Positions 36,906-45,981 of a DNA stretch of 64,000 nt are shown here, piece after piece. Below the pieces are notes generated by a model. The model saw only the letters and a list, made by a program, of their open reading frames with translations. It ran no database searches and was not told where the DNA came from. Origin of the DNA: Solimonas sp. K1W22B-7 (lineage in GTDB: Bacteria > Pseudomonadota > Gammaproteobacteria > Nevskiales > Nevskiaceae); NCBI RefSeq assembly GCF_003428335.1, contig NZ_CP031704.1, positions 4,786,071-4,850,070 of the forward strand. The letters are read 5' to 3'. The position numbers and the translations under genes are program-made. Positions within the stretch are counted from its first letter, which is position 1; every line of letters begins with the position of its first letter.

Positions 36906-38801
36906 TTACGCCGCCGGATACCCCAGCCCCTTCAGCGCCACCGCAATCTCCTCCAGGCACTTCGGATCATCGATCGTCGCCGGCGCGGTGTAGGGCTTGC
37001 CGTCGGCGATGGCGCGCATGGTCGCGCGCAGCACCTTGCCGGAGCGCGTCTTGGGCAGGCGCGTGACCACGGTGGCCTGCTTGAAGCAGGCCACCGCCCC
37101 GATCTGCGAGCGCACACGCTCCACCAGCTCCCGGATCAGCTCGTCCTGCGGCCGATCGACGCCGGCCTTCAGCACCACCAGCCCCACCGGCAGCTGCCCC
37201 TTCAGGGGATCGGCCGCACCGATCACGGCGCACTCCGCCACGTCCGGGTGGCCGGCCAGCACTTCCTCCATGCCCCCCGTGGAAAGGCGATGACCGGCGA
37301 CATTGATGATGTCGTCGATGCGCGACATGATCCAGCCGTAGCCGTCGGCATCGACATAGCCGGCATCGCCGGTCAGATACCAGCCCGGATACCGGTCCAG
37401 GTAGTTCTCGCGATAACCCTGCTCGTTGTTCCACATCGTCAGCAGCGTGCCCGGCGGCAGCGGCAGCTTCAGCACCAGGTTGCCGATCTCGTCGGCGCCC
37501 AGGCGCCTGCCGTCGGCGTCCAGCGCGCAGAGCTCGAAGCCCGGCACCGGCACGGTGGCGGAGCCCGGTTTCACCGGCATCGGCTCCAGCCCCAGGCAGT
37601 TGGCGATCGCCGGCCAGCCCAGCTCGGTCTGCCACCAGTGATCCACCACCGGCACCTGCAGCATCTGCTGCGCCCACTGGATCGTGTCCGGGTCGGAACG
37701 CTCGCCGGCCAGGAACAGGGCGCGCAGGCAGGAGATGTCGTACTTCTGCAGCAGGGCGCCCTTGGGGTCTTCCTTCTTGATCGCGCGGAAGGCCGTGGGC
37801 GCGGTGAAGAAGGTGCTGACGCGGTGCTGGGCGATCACGCGCCAGAAGGCGCCGGCATCCGGCGTGCCCACCGGCTTGCCCTCGTAGAGGACCGTGGTGC
37901 AGCCCTGCAGCAGCGGCGCATAGACGATGTAGGAGTGGCCCACCACCCAGCCCACGTCCGAGGCGGCCCAGAACACTTCGCCGGGCTGCACGTCGTAGAC
38001 CGCTTCCATGGAATAGCGCATCGCCACGGCGTGGCCGCCATGGTCGCGCACCACGCCCTTGGGCTTGCCGGTGGTGCCGGAGGTGTAGAGCACGTACAGC
38101 GGATCGGTGGCAGCCACCGGCACGCAGTCGGCCGGCTCGGCGGCGGCCACGGCCTGGTTCCAGTCCAGGTCGCGCGGGGCCTGCAACTGGGCAAGGCATT
38201 GCGGGCGCTGCAGGACCAGGCAGTGGGCCGGCGGGTGCGCGGCCAGTGCCAGGGCCTGGTCCAGCAGCGGCTTGTACTCGATGATGCGCCCGGCTTCGAC
38301 GCCGCAGCTGGCGCAGACCACCAGCACCGGCTGGGCGTCGTCGATGCGCTTGGCCAGCTCCGGTGCGGCGAAGCCGCCGAACACCACGGAGTGGATCGCG
38401 CCGATGCGGGCGCAGGCCAGCATGGCGATGGCCGCTTCCGGCACCATCGGCATGTAGATCACCACGCGCTCGCCCTGCCTGACGCCCTGCGCGCGCAGGG
38501 CGCCGGCGAAGCGGGCCACGGCATCGCGCAGCTCGCGGTAGGTATAGCGGCGCACCGTGCCGGTGACCGGGCTGTCGTAGATCAGTGCGTCCTGCTCGGC
38601 GCGGCCATTCTCGACGTGGCGGTCCAGGGCGTTGTAGCAGGTGTTGAACTGGCCGCCGGTGAACCAGCGGTACATCGGCGCCTTGTCGGCGTCGAGTACG
38701 CGGTCCCAGGGTTTGTGCCAGTGCAGCTTGCGCGCCTGCTCGGCCCAGAAGGCTTCGGGCTCGGCCAGCGAGCGGCGGTATTCGGTTGGGTAGCGGCTCA
38801 T
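36906..38801 (-). CDS. prpE: Propionyl-CoA/acyl-CoA synthetase (PrpE-like)
   Basis: This 631-residue AMP-forming synthetase of the acetate/propionate class activates short-chain acids. It has the N-terminal ACAS region, YTSGTTGKPKGVVRDHGGH, the WWQTELGWPA motif, GWYLTGDAGYVD, RIDDIINVAGHRLSTGGMEE and the C-terminal PKTRSGKVLRATMR with the catalytic/acetylated Lys. The pattern VVRDHGGHAVA is typical of PrpE. Start 38801 (MSRYPTEYRRSL) fits the family; the extended frame to 38846 is not conserved. Propionate is a normal product of methyl-branched or sterol side-chain breakdown, fitting the neighbourhood. No operator was seen upstream. Confidence 0.9.
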   Translation of the reverse strand: MSRYPTEYRRSLAEPEAFWAEQARKLHWHKPWDRVLDADKAPMYRWFTGGQFNTCYNALDRHVENGRAEQDALIYDSPVTGTVRRYTYRELRDAVARFAGALRAQGVRQGERVVIYMPMVPEAAIAMLACARIGAIHSVVFGGFAAPELAKRIDDAQPVLVVCASCGVEAGRIIEYKPLLDQALALAAHPPAHCLVLQRPQCLAQLQAPRDLDWNQAVAAAEPADCVPVAATDPLYVLYTSGTTGKPKGVVRDHGGHAVAMRYSMEAVYDVQPGEVFWAASDVGWVVGHSYIVYAPLLQGCTTVLYEGKPVGTPDAGAFWRVIAQHRVSTFFTAPTAFRAIKKEDPKGALLQKYDISCLRALFLAGERSDPDTIQWAQQMLQVPVVDHWWQTELGWPAIANCLGLEPMPVKPGSATVPVPGFELCALDADGRRLGADEIGNLVLKLPLPPGTLLTMWNNEQGYRENYLDRYPGWYLTGDAGYVDADGYGWIMSRIDDIINVAGHRLSTGGMEEVLAGHPDVAECAVIGAADPLKGQLPVGLVVLKAGVDRPQDELIRELVERVRSQIGAVACFKQATVVTRLPKTRSGKVLRATMRAIADGKPYTAPATIDDPKCLEEIAVALKGLGYPAA

Positions 38802-38892
38802 CGGGTGTTCCACGCAGGAAAATCCCGCCGTAGGCCGGCGAGTCAAAAGGGGGGCGACGCCCGGGAGCGTCGATGGCGACTGTTGCTACCCG

Positions 38893-40251
38893 CTACTTGG
38901 TCGAGCGCTTCTGCACCGTACCCGGCTCGAAGTAGCTGTCCTCGAAGCGCGCCGAGTAGTCGTTCGGCTTGTCTTCGTTGGCCATGGCCGTGAGGAAGTA
39001 GCGTCCGGAGTTGAAGTGGTAGATCACTTCCGGAACACCGCCCAGCGTCTGCACGTTGTAGCTGAACGCGAGGTGCCCTTCCTGGAACTGGTAGAGCTGC
39101 TTGCGGTTGTCGTAGTTGTCGGCGGCAGCCGGGGCCCAGCCATCTTCGTCCAGATACAGGCGCCGCTTGGCGAAGGTATGGCTGGTGCCGGGGCGGATGT
39201 CGGCCTCGACGATCCATACGCGGTGCAGTTCGTAGCGCGGCAGGTCCTGATTCAGGTGATGGCGCCGGGCCAGGTCGGACAGCTTGACCGCCGGGCTGCC
39301 GATCCTGTTGGAGTTGTAGGGAATGATCATGTCCTTCTTGCCGACGATCGTCCAGGTATAGCGCTCCAGCACGCCATTGAAGATGTCGACCTGATCGTAG
39401 AACTGGTGACCGTCGGTACCCTCGTAGGGCCCGTCGCAGCAGACCGTCGGCGCGCGGCGGATACGCTTGAGGCCGGGCGAGTACAGCCAGGCGGCGCGGC
39501 CGGCGTTGCCCGTGCCGGCGCGCTCGTGCACCAGGATCATGGTGCCGGCCAGACGCGGCGGTGTCAGTGTTTGCGAGAAGTACTTGATGAAAAGGCCGCT
39601 GTCTCTGGTCAGCGGCACCGGGTTCTTCTCGACGGCATAGTAGAACTTCGCGTCCTCGGCGATCTTGGTCAGCTGATAGTTGCCATTGGCCTGCACGATC
39701 ATCTGGTTGTTGTAGCGACGCGCACTCTCGCCGCGATAACGAACCTTGTGGTTCCACATCACCTCGGCGCCGGACTTCGGGATCGGGAAGGTGAAGCCCT
39801 GCCGACAGTTGTCAGGGGTGTCGGTCCCGATCAGTTCGCAGCTCGTCGCGTTGGCGATCGTCGCCTTGTAGATGAAATCGGGAAACGACACCACGCGGTG
39901 ACTCGGGTAGACCTTCATCTTGTAACTGTCGTAGGACGACAGCAGCTTCTTGTGGCCTTCGGTCAGCTTGTCCGCGTACTGCGCCATGTTGTCCCTGGTG
40001 ATCGTGTACAGCGGCTGCTCGCCGTCGATCTCCGGATTACTCGGGTACGCACCCTTCAGGGGACCGCGCTTCCCCGCCGGCGTCCACGCCGGCACCGAGC
40101 CATCCTTGTTGGCCGCAGCCTCCGCTCCGACCGGCGTCAGTTCCTTGCCGAGCTTCGCCGCCTCGGCGGAAGAAACCTTGGCGGCAGCCGGAAAGCCGAT
40201 CACGCCGAGCAGCAGGCCGGCGGACAGCGCCAGCGTTCGATGGTGGATCAC
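38893..40251 (-). CDS. DUF1329 family exported protein (copy 2)
   Basis: This 452-residue DUF1329 protein probably starts at GTG 40251, because AGGAG lies 8 bases upstream and the following LALSAGLLLGVIGFPAAA forms a signal peptide; an ATG at 40256 is out of frame. Conserved blocks are KLGKELTPVGAEAAANKDGS, WNHKVRYRGESARRYNNQM, APTVCCDGPYEGTDGHQF and a C-terminus ending VQKRSTK. It is highly similar to the copies at 1-1154 and 61974-63332. It lies 16 bp after a DUF1302 gene, presumably forming an envelope pair. The molecular function is unknown. Confidence 0.92.
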   Translation of the reverse strand: MIHHRTLALSAGLLLGVIGFPAAAKVSSAEAAKLGKELTPVGAEAAANKDGSVPAWTPAGKRGPLKGAYPSNPEIDGEQPLYTITRDNMAQYADKLTEGHKKLLSSYDSYKMKVYPSHRVVSFPDFIYKATIANATSCELIGTDTPDNCRQGFTFPIPKSGAEVMWNHKVRYRGESARRYNNQMIVQANGNYQLTKIAEDAKFYYAVEKNPVPLTRDSGLFIKYFSQTLTPPRLAGTMILVHERAGTGNAGRAAWLYSPGLKRIRRAPTVCCDGPYEGTDGHQFYDQVDIFNGVLERYTWTIVGKKDMIIPYNSNRIGSPAVKLSDLARRHHLNQDLPRYELHRVWIVEADIRPGTSHTFAKRRLYLDEDGWAPAAADNYDNRKQLYQFQEGHLAFSYNVQTLGGVPEVIYHFNSGRYFLTAMANEDKPNDYSARFEDSYFEPGTVQKRSTK

Positions 40252-40267
40252 GGCATCTCCTGGAGGT

Positions 40268-42838
40268 TCAGAACTGGTACTTGACGAAGGCGCGCGCCGA
40301 GTCGCGGTCGCGCAGCAGGTTGGAGCTGCCACCGCCGGTGAGCCAGGTGTAGCCCAGGTTGAAGGACAGCTGCGACTTGTAGCGGATTTCCATACCGATG
40401 TCGGCGATCTTGCGCCCCTCGATGAAATTGCTGACCAGCCCCGGCGAAGTGCCATGGACATCGTGCTTCCATACGATCGTCGGCTGCAGGCTGATGCCGG
40501 GCAATACCGATTCGTACTTGATCAGCATCGCCACTGCGTAGCCGTAGGACAGCTTGTCCGGATACGCATCCAGGTCCTGCTGGTGCGGATTGAAGCGCAG
40601 GCCATCCGGGCCGTAGCTGCAGGCGAGATTCGTCGAGCAGGCCTGGCGCGAGCGATCCGCGCCGGAACCGTCGGCGCCGGCACTGGCATGCAGGAAGGTC
40701 CCCGGCGCCTCCAGCTGCAGCACGTCCAGCGGCGGCAGGTCCGGAACCCAGGTGGCACCCGTTTCGCCCAGCACGATGATCTGGTCGGAGGCGATTGCTG
40801 CGGCCAGGCCGGTCGAAGCATCCATCACGTAGGTGCCGCCGAGATTGAACTGGTAGGTGTCGAAGTACTCCCAGCCGCGGATGTAGGACTCCGGCGGATT
40901 GGTGCCGACGACGTAGCCGCGGTAAGGCGCGATGAAGGAAGGAAAGTGGCGCCCGGAGCCCGCCAGGTGGCCGATGATCAGGTCCAGGGTGTCCGGAAAG
41001 GCGCCGCGCGTCCCCTGCGCATCGATCACGTAGTCGCTGGAATCGTAGCCCGAGACACTACCGTCCGGATGAACGCCGAGATTGGTGAGCTGGCCTATGG
41101 CCGCCGGTACCAGGTTGGCCAGTTCAGGCGGCAACAGCCCCAACAGGTTGCCCTGCCCGGAGCCCGAGCAGCCGGCGTCGGGCAGATGGCAGTTGGTCGC
41201 CGAAGGACCATAGGCCATGAAGCCGAGGTCCTCGACGTCCACCTGCAGTGGGTTGTCCGGCCGGTAGGCCACCTCGCCCTGCAGCGAGATGTCGCCGACC
41301 GTGGTGTTGAACGACAGGCCGAACATCTGGATGTCTTCAGGGTAGTCGAGGAAGAACCTGATGTTGTCGAACTGCGTGACGTCGCTGCTGGCACCCTGCG
41401 GATCGTTGGGCCTCACCAGTAGCGTGTGCAGTATCGGCATATCGGGGCAGCCGAGCAGGAAGCCCTGGAGATTGCGCGCGTGCTTGGCGCAGCCCTCGGG
41501 CACCGAGATCATGCTCACGTACGGCAGGCGCGAGTGGTAGTTCATGTAGTACAGCCCGAACTCGGTGCCGTTGTTGAACTCCTCCGCGTAGTACTTCAGC
41601 GCCACGCCATACTGTCCGCCATCGGGCGGCTTGCGATCCGGCAGGCGCTGGATCTGGCCGGTGGTATGGGTCGTGCCGGACAGCGGGTTGTCCAGCAGCA
41701 TCGCGACGCGATCCGGATCTTCCGCGGTTTGCCCGAAGCCCAGCGTCAGGAAATCGATCGCGTTGTTCGTGCCGACATCGATCGGCGACCAGAAGGAACC
41801 GGGCGCCGGTGCTTCCAGCCCTTCCCATTCGTACTGGTAGAAGGCCTCCAGCGACAGGCCTTCCGCGACCTGGGTCTGCAGGAACAGCGCGCCCACCGGC
41901 GTGAAGACTTCATCCAGCGCGTTGCCGACACGAAAGAAATTGTTCAGGTTGGGCGGATTGACCGCATTGATCGAATCGAAGAACAGCAGCGTCGATTCGC
42001 CCCAGTTGATGCCCTGACGGCCCAGCTTGAAGCTGAGGCTCTGGCCCCAGGGCAGTTGCGTCTGACCGTAGAACACGGCATCCAGCAACTGGAAGTCCTG
42101 GCCGATCTGGCGCAGGGTTTCCTGGTCGCTGCGCTTGTTCTTCACCACGCCGCCGCGGCCGTAGACCAGGCCACAGGGGCCGCCGCCCGGGTTGCGTTCC
42201 GGCGGGCAGGCAATGGAATCGTTGCGCACTGTCAGCACCGGAAGCGCCAGCGGCAGGCCGAGCAGTTCGTCGCCCGGCTTTGACACCGTGCCCACCTGCA
42301 GCAGGTTCTCGCGGGTGATGCGGTTGGGGTGGTATTCGGTGAAATCGTCGTTGATGAAATCGTGGAAGAACAGGCCCTTCACGAACAGTCCGAAGTCGCC
42401 GTAGGTCAGCGTCAGGTCCTGGGTGATCTTCAGCGGCGCCTGGGTGATGTCGCCCCGGTTGTAGTTGAGGTTGCCGTCATCGGCATTGCTGGTGAACTGC
42501 CCGGGTTGCGCCACCAGGTGCTCGGCCGGGAAGGTCTGCTCGCGGAACAGCCCCTGGCAGCTCTGGTAGTACAGCCGGCCATCCGGACCACGGCCGCAGA
42601 TCGGCCCGAGGTTGCTCTTGCCGACCAGGTCGTGCGCGCGGTCTTCCATGCGCCACTGGGCGCCGGCCGTGATGTTGGTGTTGGAAACGCCCTCGATCGT
42701 TTCCTCGCCCCAGGGGATGCTGAAGCTGATCGCCCAGGCCTGACCGGTGCACCCCAGCCCGATGAGAAAGGCCATTGCCAGGGCCTTGCGGATCGACGTG
42801 CATCCCGGCGCAACCTCGGTGACTCTTGGCGACATCAT
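40268..42838 (-). CDS. DUF1302 family outer-membrane-associated protein (copy 2)
   Basis: This 856-residue DUF1302 protein has a signal sequence near the N-terminus (KALAMAFLIGLGCTGQAWA) followed by the family start GVSNTNITAGAQWRMEDRAHDLVGK. It ends with aromatic VKYQF. GAGGAG precedes the two adjacent ATGs at 42838 and 42835. It pairs with the DUF1329 gene downstream. Unlike copy 1, it sits under a GGCC-type operator (42966-43003), so the two pairs are probably controlled by different regulators. It may help move hydrophobic substrate across the outer membrane (inference from family context). Confidence 0.92.
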   Translation of the reverse strand: MMSPRVTEVAPGCTSIRKALAMAFLIGLGCTGQAWAISFSIPWGEETIEGVSNTNITAGAQWRMEDRAHDLVGKSNLGPICGRGPDGRLYYQSCQGLFREQTFPAEHLVAQPGQFTSNADDGNLNYNRGDITQAPLKITQDLTLTYGDFGLFVKGLFFHDFINDDFTEYHPNRITRENLLQVGTVSKPGDELLGLPLALPVLTVRNDSIACPPERNPGGGPCGLVYGRGGVVKNKRSDQETLRQIGQDFQLLDAVFYGQTQLPWGQSLSFKLGRQGINWGESTLLFFDSINAVNPPNLNNFFRVGNALDEVFTPVGALFLQTQVAEGLSLEAFYQYEWEGLEAPAPGSFWSPIDVGTNNAIDFLTLGFGQTAEDPDRVAMLLDNPLSGTTHTTGQIQRLPDRKPPDGGQYGVALKYYAEEFNNGTEFGLYYMNYHSRLPYVSMISVPEGCAKHARNLQGFLLGCPDMPILHTLLVRPNDPQGASSDVTQFDNIRFFLDYPEDIQMFGLSFNTTVGDISLQGEVAYRPDNPLQVDVEDLGFMAYGPSATNCHLPDAGCSGSGQGNLLGLLPPELANLVPAAIGQLTNLGVHPDGSVSGYDSSDYVIDAQGTRGAFPDTLDLIIGHLAGSGRHFPSFIAPYRGYVVGTNPPESYIRGWEYFDTYQFNLGGTYVMDASTGLAAAIASDQIIVLGETGATWVPDLPPLDVLQLEAPGTFLHASAGADGSGADRSRQACSTNLACSYGPDGLRFNPHQQDLDAYPDKLSYGYAVAMLIKYESVLPGISLQPTIVWKHDVHGTSPGLVSNFIEGRKIADIGMEIRYKSQLSFNLGYTWLTGGGSSNLLRDRDSARAFVKYQF

Positions 42839-42965
42839 GTTTGCTCTCCTCGCAGGGAACGGCTGTTTTCCAGCCTGGTCCGAACACCCGCATTGTTTGC
42901 CGGAGTCGCGGGCGGCCGCTGCCTGTTCCGGTAGTGAAGAGACTAGTGAGGGGAGCCCGGCCTGG

Positions 42966-43003
42966 GCATGACTGAGTTGGCCAAGAACATGAAGATTCGG
43001 GCC
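42966..43003 (-). promoter_or_regulatory. GGCC-type tandem operator A
   Basis: In gene sense: GGCC-N6-TTCATG then GGCC-N6-GTCATGC, with GGCC boxes 21 bp apart (43000-43003 and 42979-42982). It is the closest match to the consensus. It ends 127 bp upstream of the DUF1302 ATG. Confidence 0.78.
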
Positions 43004-43059
43004 AGCCCTGTGCCCGATCGGAAGCAAGGCCCCCATGGCGCCGCCTCCTCTACGCCCTG

Positions 43060-43095
43060 CCTGCGCCCGCCGCCGGCGAGGGCGACGGGCGCAGG
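43060..43095 (-). terminator. Hairpin after lectin-lipase gene
   Basis: A 10-bp inverted repeat (CCTGCGCCCG / CGGGCGCAGG) with a 16-nt loop lies 18 bp past the stop of the lectin-lipase gene. There is no clear T run, so termination is only probable. Confidence 0.55.
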
Positions 43096-43112
43096 TGTGT
43101 GGGGTCAGCCGA

Positions 43113-45800
43113 TCAGTTGCTCAGCGCTTTCAAGCGGCTGGCATGAGTCAGGTACAAGGCGTTGACGGTGGCGGGGCTCTTGTCCGACAGCAGGCCGGTG
43201 ACATCCATATGGTCCCAGCCCTGGAGGATGCCCAGGTAGTTCCAGGTACCGGGCTGCGGTGTGCCGCTGCCGCTGTAGTTCACCCAGGGGGCACCGGCGG
43301 GCGCGCGCATGCTGCGGGTGTTGAGGGCGCTATCGCTGGGCCACCAGCTGCTGTCGACCACCACCTTCCCGGGCTCATTGACGGTTTTTTGCCCGACATA
43401 GATCCCGATCGGCATCAGCAGCGGGTTGGTGGCCAGGATCGGGTAGTGATGCCCGGTGAGCCAGCCGCGCCAAGTGCTTTGTGCCGCGTAGGAGTAGTAG
43501 TAGACGTCGCTGAAGGTCTGAATCCTCTGGTTCAAATCCCGCGCGCCTTCCGGTGAGCAGTCATAGGCGCCGGTGTTGCGGGACTGGTCGAAGATCGGCG
43601 AAGCCTGCACGCGGTTGGAATAGCTCGACAGGCTTTCACCCAGACTGCGTTGCAGTCCCCATTGTTCCATCTTGAAGTCGTAGAACAGGCTGTCGGTCGA
43701 GTTGAGACCGCCCAAGGCCGCGGCGGCTGCCGCGGTGGCATTCAGCAGTGGAATCAGCGTGTCGGTCATGGGGGAGGTACCGAGCGACGTGCCATCCATG
43801 CTGCCGCTGACAGTGGTCAGGCTGGAGATCCAGTTCTTGCCGCCGGTGTACGGGTTCTTCTGCAGCGTTTCGTTGTACAGGCTGCTGTCTGCCGCCAGCT
43901 CGTTCGGATCGCCGTTGCGCAGCAGCTGCAGCAGCACGCGGATCGTCGGTGCGCCCAGGCTATGCCCGATCAGGTGGATCTTCTTGCCCGGATCATTGCC
44001 CCACTGCGGGTACAGCGCCAGCGGATCGTTGTTGGGGTTGTTGGCCGGATCGGCCGCCCAGCACTTGCGCGGGCGCCCGCCCTGGCCGTCGAGCTTGCGG
44101 ATCAGCGTGCGGCTGTCCAGCGTGCCGTCGAGCTTGAGCAGATGCGTGCTGTGATACGCGCCATAGTCCACGCAGCCGCCCTTGATCTGGTAGAACAGCT
44201 CGATCGCACGGTCCTGCGCCGAACTGAAGGGTCCGACCACGGCGGTGTAGGTCGGATAGCCGCCGGCCTTCAGCACTTCCTGCAGATCCCTGTCGCCACC
44301 GTTGCCGAAGCCGCCGCCCCAGTACTTCAGACCCAGCATTTCGTTGCGACCCCAGCCGGTGAAGCCATGCACCAGCACGATCGGATAGCTGTTGTTGGTG
44401 ATCGCAGCCGGCGGCGTCGGCGCAGCGGGTCCGTTTTCCAGCTTGAACAGCTGGGCGTTGCCGCCGTTGCAGCTGTACTGCTGCAGCAGCGCGCCGTCAG
44501 AGCTGCTGCTGCCGGTCACATCCGCGCAGAGATAGGAGTGCTTGGGCTTGAGCCGGTAGCCGACACCGTAGGCCTCGAGCTTGAACAACTGGTTGTCGCC
44601 GCCATGTGCTTCGATCTGCTCGATCGCCCAGTTGTTGCTGATGCCGAAGGATCGGACCTGCAGCGCCAGGCCGCTGTTGACGTTGAGAATGCGGTAGTAG
44701 CCGTCGCCGATGTGGGTCAGGGTGTAGCGCTGGGCGCTGCCGCCGTTGCAGCTCCACTGCTGCAGCTGCACGCCGGGGCTGGTGCTGGAGCCCGGCACGT
44801 CCAGGCACTTGTTGCTATTGACGTTGCGCAGCGTGTAGTCGCCATCGGCCAGATTGCGCGCGCCGACCACCGGGTCCAGCCACCAGCGCTTGTTGGCGGC
44901 GCCACCATTGAGGCTCCAGATCTGGATGCGGGCGCCGGGCGCGGTGGAGACGTTGCTGACATCCCAGACCTTGTTGGTGTCGAGCGTCGACTTGAGGAAC
45001 ATCGAGCCGTCGCCGGCCCCTTCGATCTTCCAGCGCTGTGCATGGGTCTGGTTGCAGTCGTACTGCTGGATGTCGTTGCCGTCGTAGGTATAGCTATTGT
45101 CGAGGTCCGCACACTTGCCGCTGTTGACGTTGCGCACCTCGTAGCGGCTGCCGCCGATGTAGTTGACGTCCCACTGCTGCGCCGCCGTGCCGTTGCAGCT
45201 CCATTGCTGCAGCTGCACGTAGTTGGACAGGCTGGAGTTGGGCACGTCCAGGCACAGGTTGCTGTGCGCCGCGCGCAGCGCGTAGCGGCCGTTGGGCAGG
45301 CTCGCCACATCGCTGCCGGTCGGCACCAGCTGGTAGGTCTGGTTGGCGGCGCCGGTGCAGTTCCATTGCTGCAGCAGGCCGCCGTCGTCGGTGCTCCAGT
45401 CCTTCAGATCGAGGCACTTGGCGGAATGGCGCGGCTTGAGCACGTAGCCGTCGCCGTTCTTGAGCGCGAAGAACTGCTGGTTGTAGCCACCGCCATAGTT
45501 CCAGGTCACGATGGCGGTGCCGTCGGCGGTGGACGAATTGTTCACGTCCAGGGACTTGCCCGTCGCCACATTGACCAGCCGAGTGTAGCCGCTGCCGGCG
45601 GCGGACAGATCGAACTGCTGCGCGGTCGAGCCGGCAACGCAGGTCTTCTGCTGAACCTGCCCGGCAGCGCCGGCATCCAGGCAGAGTCCACTGTGATCCG
45701 GCTTGACCAGGTAGCGGCCGGCGGGAATATCCAGGGCCTGCGCGGTCCAGGAACAACAGGCAGCCGCGGCCAGTACGGCCGCGCGTCCGATGGTTTGCAT
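43113..45800 (-). CDS. Ricin-B-lectin/family I.5-type lipase fusion, secreted
   Basis: This 895-residue protein has a signal peptide (1-22), about three ricin-type beta-trefoil lectin domains (25-455) with many QxW-type repeats (LQQWSC, QQYDC, IQIWSL, LQQYSC), a short Pro-rich linker (458-466), and a lipase domain (470-895). The lipase opens with YPIVLVHGFTGWGRNEMLGLKYWGGG, characteristic of thermoalkalophilic family I.5 lipases of Bacillus/Geobacillus. The proposed triad is Ser614 (GHSLG), Asp823 (PSDSALNTRS) and His864 (GWDHMDV); VDYGAYH resembles part of the zinc site. It would bind glycan and cleave lipid esters outside the cell. It is monocistronic and no GGCC operator lies upstream. Confidence 0.9.
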   Translation of the reverse strand: MQTIGRAAVLAAAACCSWTAQALDIPAGRYLVKPDHSGLCLDAGAAGQVQQKTCVAGSTAQQFDLSAAGSGYTRLVNVATGKSLDVNNSSTADGTAIVTWNYGGGYNQQFFALKNGDGYVLKPRHSAKCLDLKDWSTDDGGLLQQWNCTGAANQTYQLVPTGSDVASLPNGRYALRAAHSNLCLDVPNSSLSNYVQLQQWSCNGTAAQQWDVNYIGGSRYEVRNVNSGKCADLDNSYTYDGNDIQQYDCNQTHAQRWKIEGAGDGSMFLKSTLDTNKVWDVSNVSTAPGARIQIWSLNGGAANKRWWLDPVVGARNLADGDYTLRNVNSNKCLDVPGSSTSPGVQLQQWSCNGGSAQRYTLTHIGDGYYRILNVNSGLALQVRSFGISNNWAIEQIEAHGGDNQLFKLEAYGVGYRLKPKHSYLCADVTGSSSSDGALLQQYSCNGGNAQLFKLENGPAAPTPPAAITNNSYPIVLVHGFTGWGRNEMLGLKYWGGGFGNGGDRDLQEVLKAGGYPTYTAVVGPFSSAQDRAIELFYQIKGGCVDYGAYHSTHLLKLDGTLDSRTLIRKLDGQGGRPRKCWAADPANNPNNDPLALYPQWGNDPGKKIHLIGHSLGAPTIRVLLQLLRNGDPNELAADSSLYNETLQKNPYTGGKNWISSLTTVSGSMDGTSLGTSPMTDTLIPLLNATAAAAAALGGLNSTDSLFYDFKMEQWGLQRSLGESLSSYSNRVQASPIFDQSRNTGAYDCSPEGARDLNQRIQTFSDVYYYSYAAQSTWRGWLTGHHYPILATNPLLMPIGIYVGQKTVNEPGKVVVDSSWWPSDSALNTRSMRAPAGAPWVNYSGSGTPQPGTWNYLGILQGWDHMDVTGLLSDKSPATVNALYLTHASRLKALSN

Positions 45801-45981
45801 GACGACTCCTCTCGCACTCGTTATGGTTTTGTTTGCAACGCCGCCACACCTTGCGGCGTGCAGCGATCAGGACCATAGGCCCGCCGACCTGCGAGAGGGA
45901 ACGTCATCAGTGACCGCGGAGTTGTCAGATGCGGCGCTGGTCGCCGATCGGAGTCCGGCAGGGCAGGGCCGGTGCCGGAGC

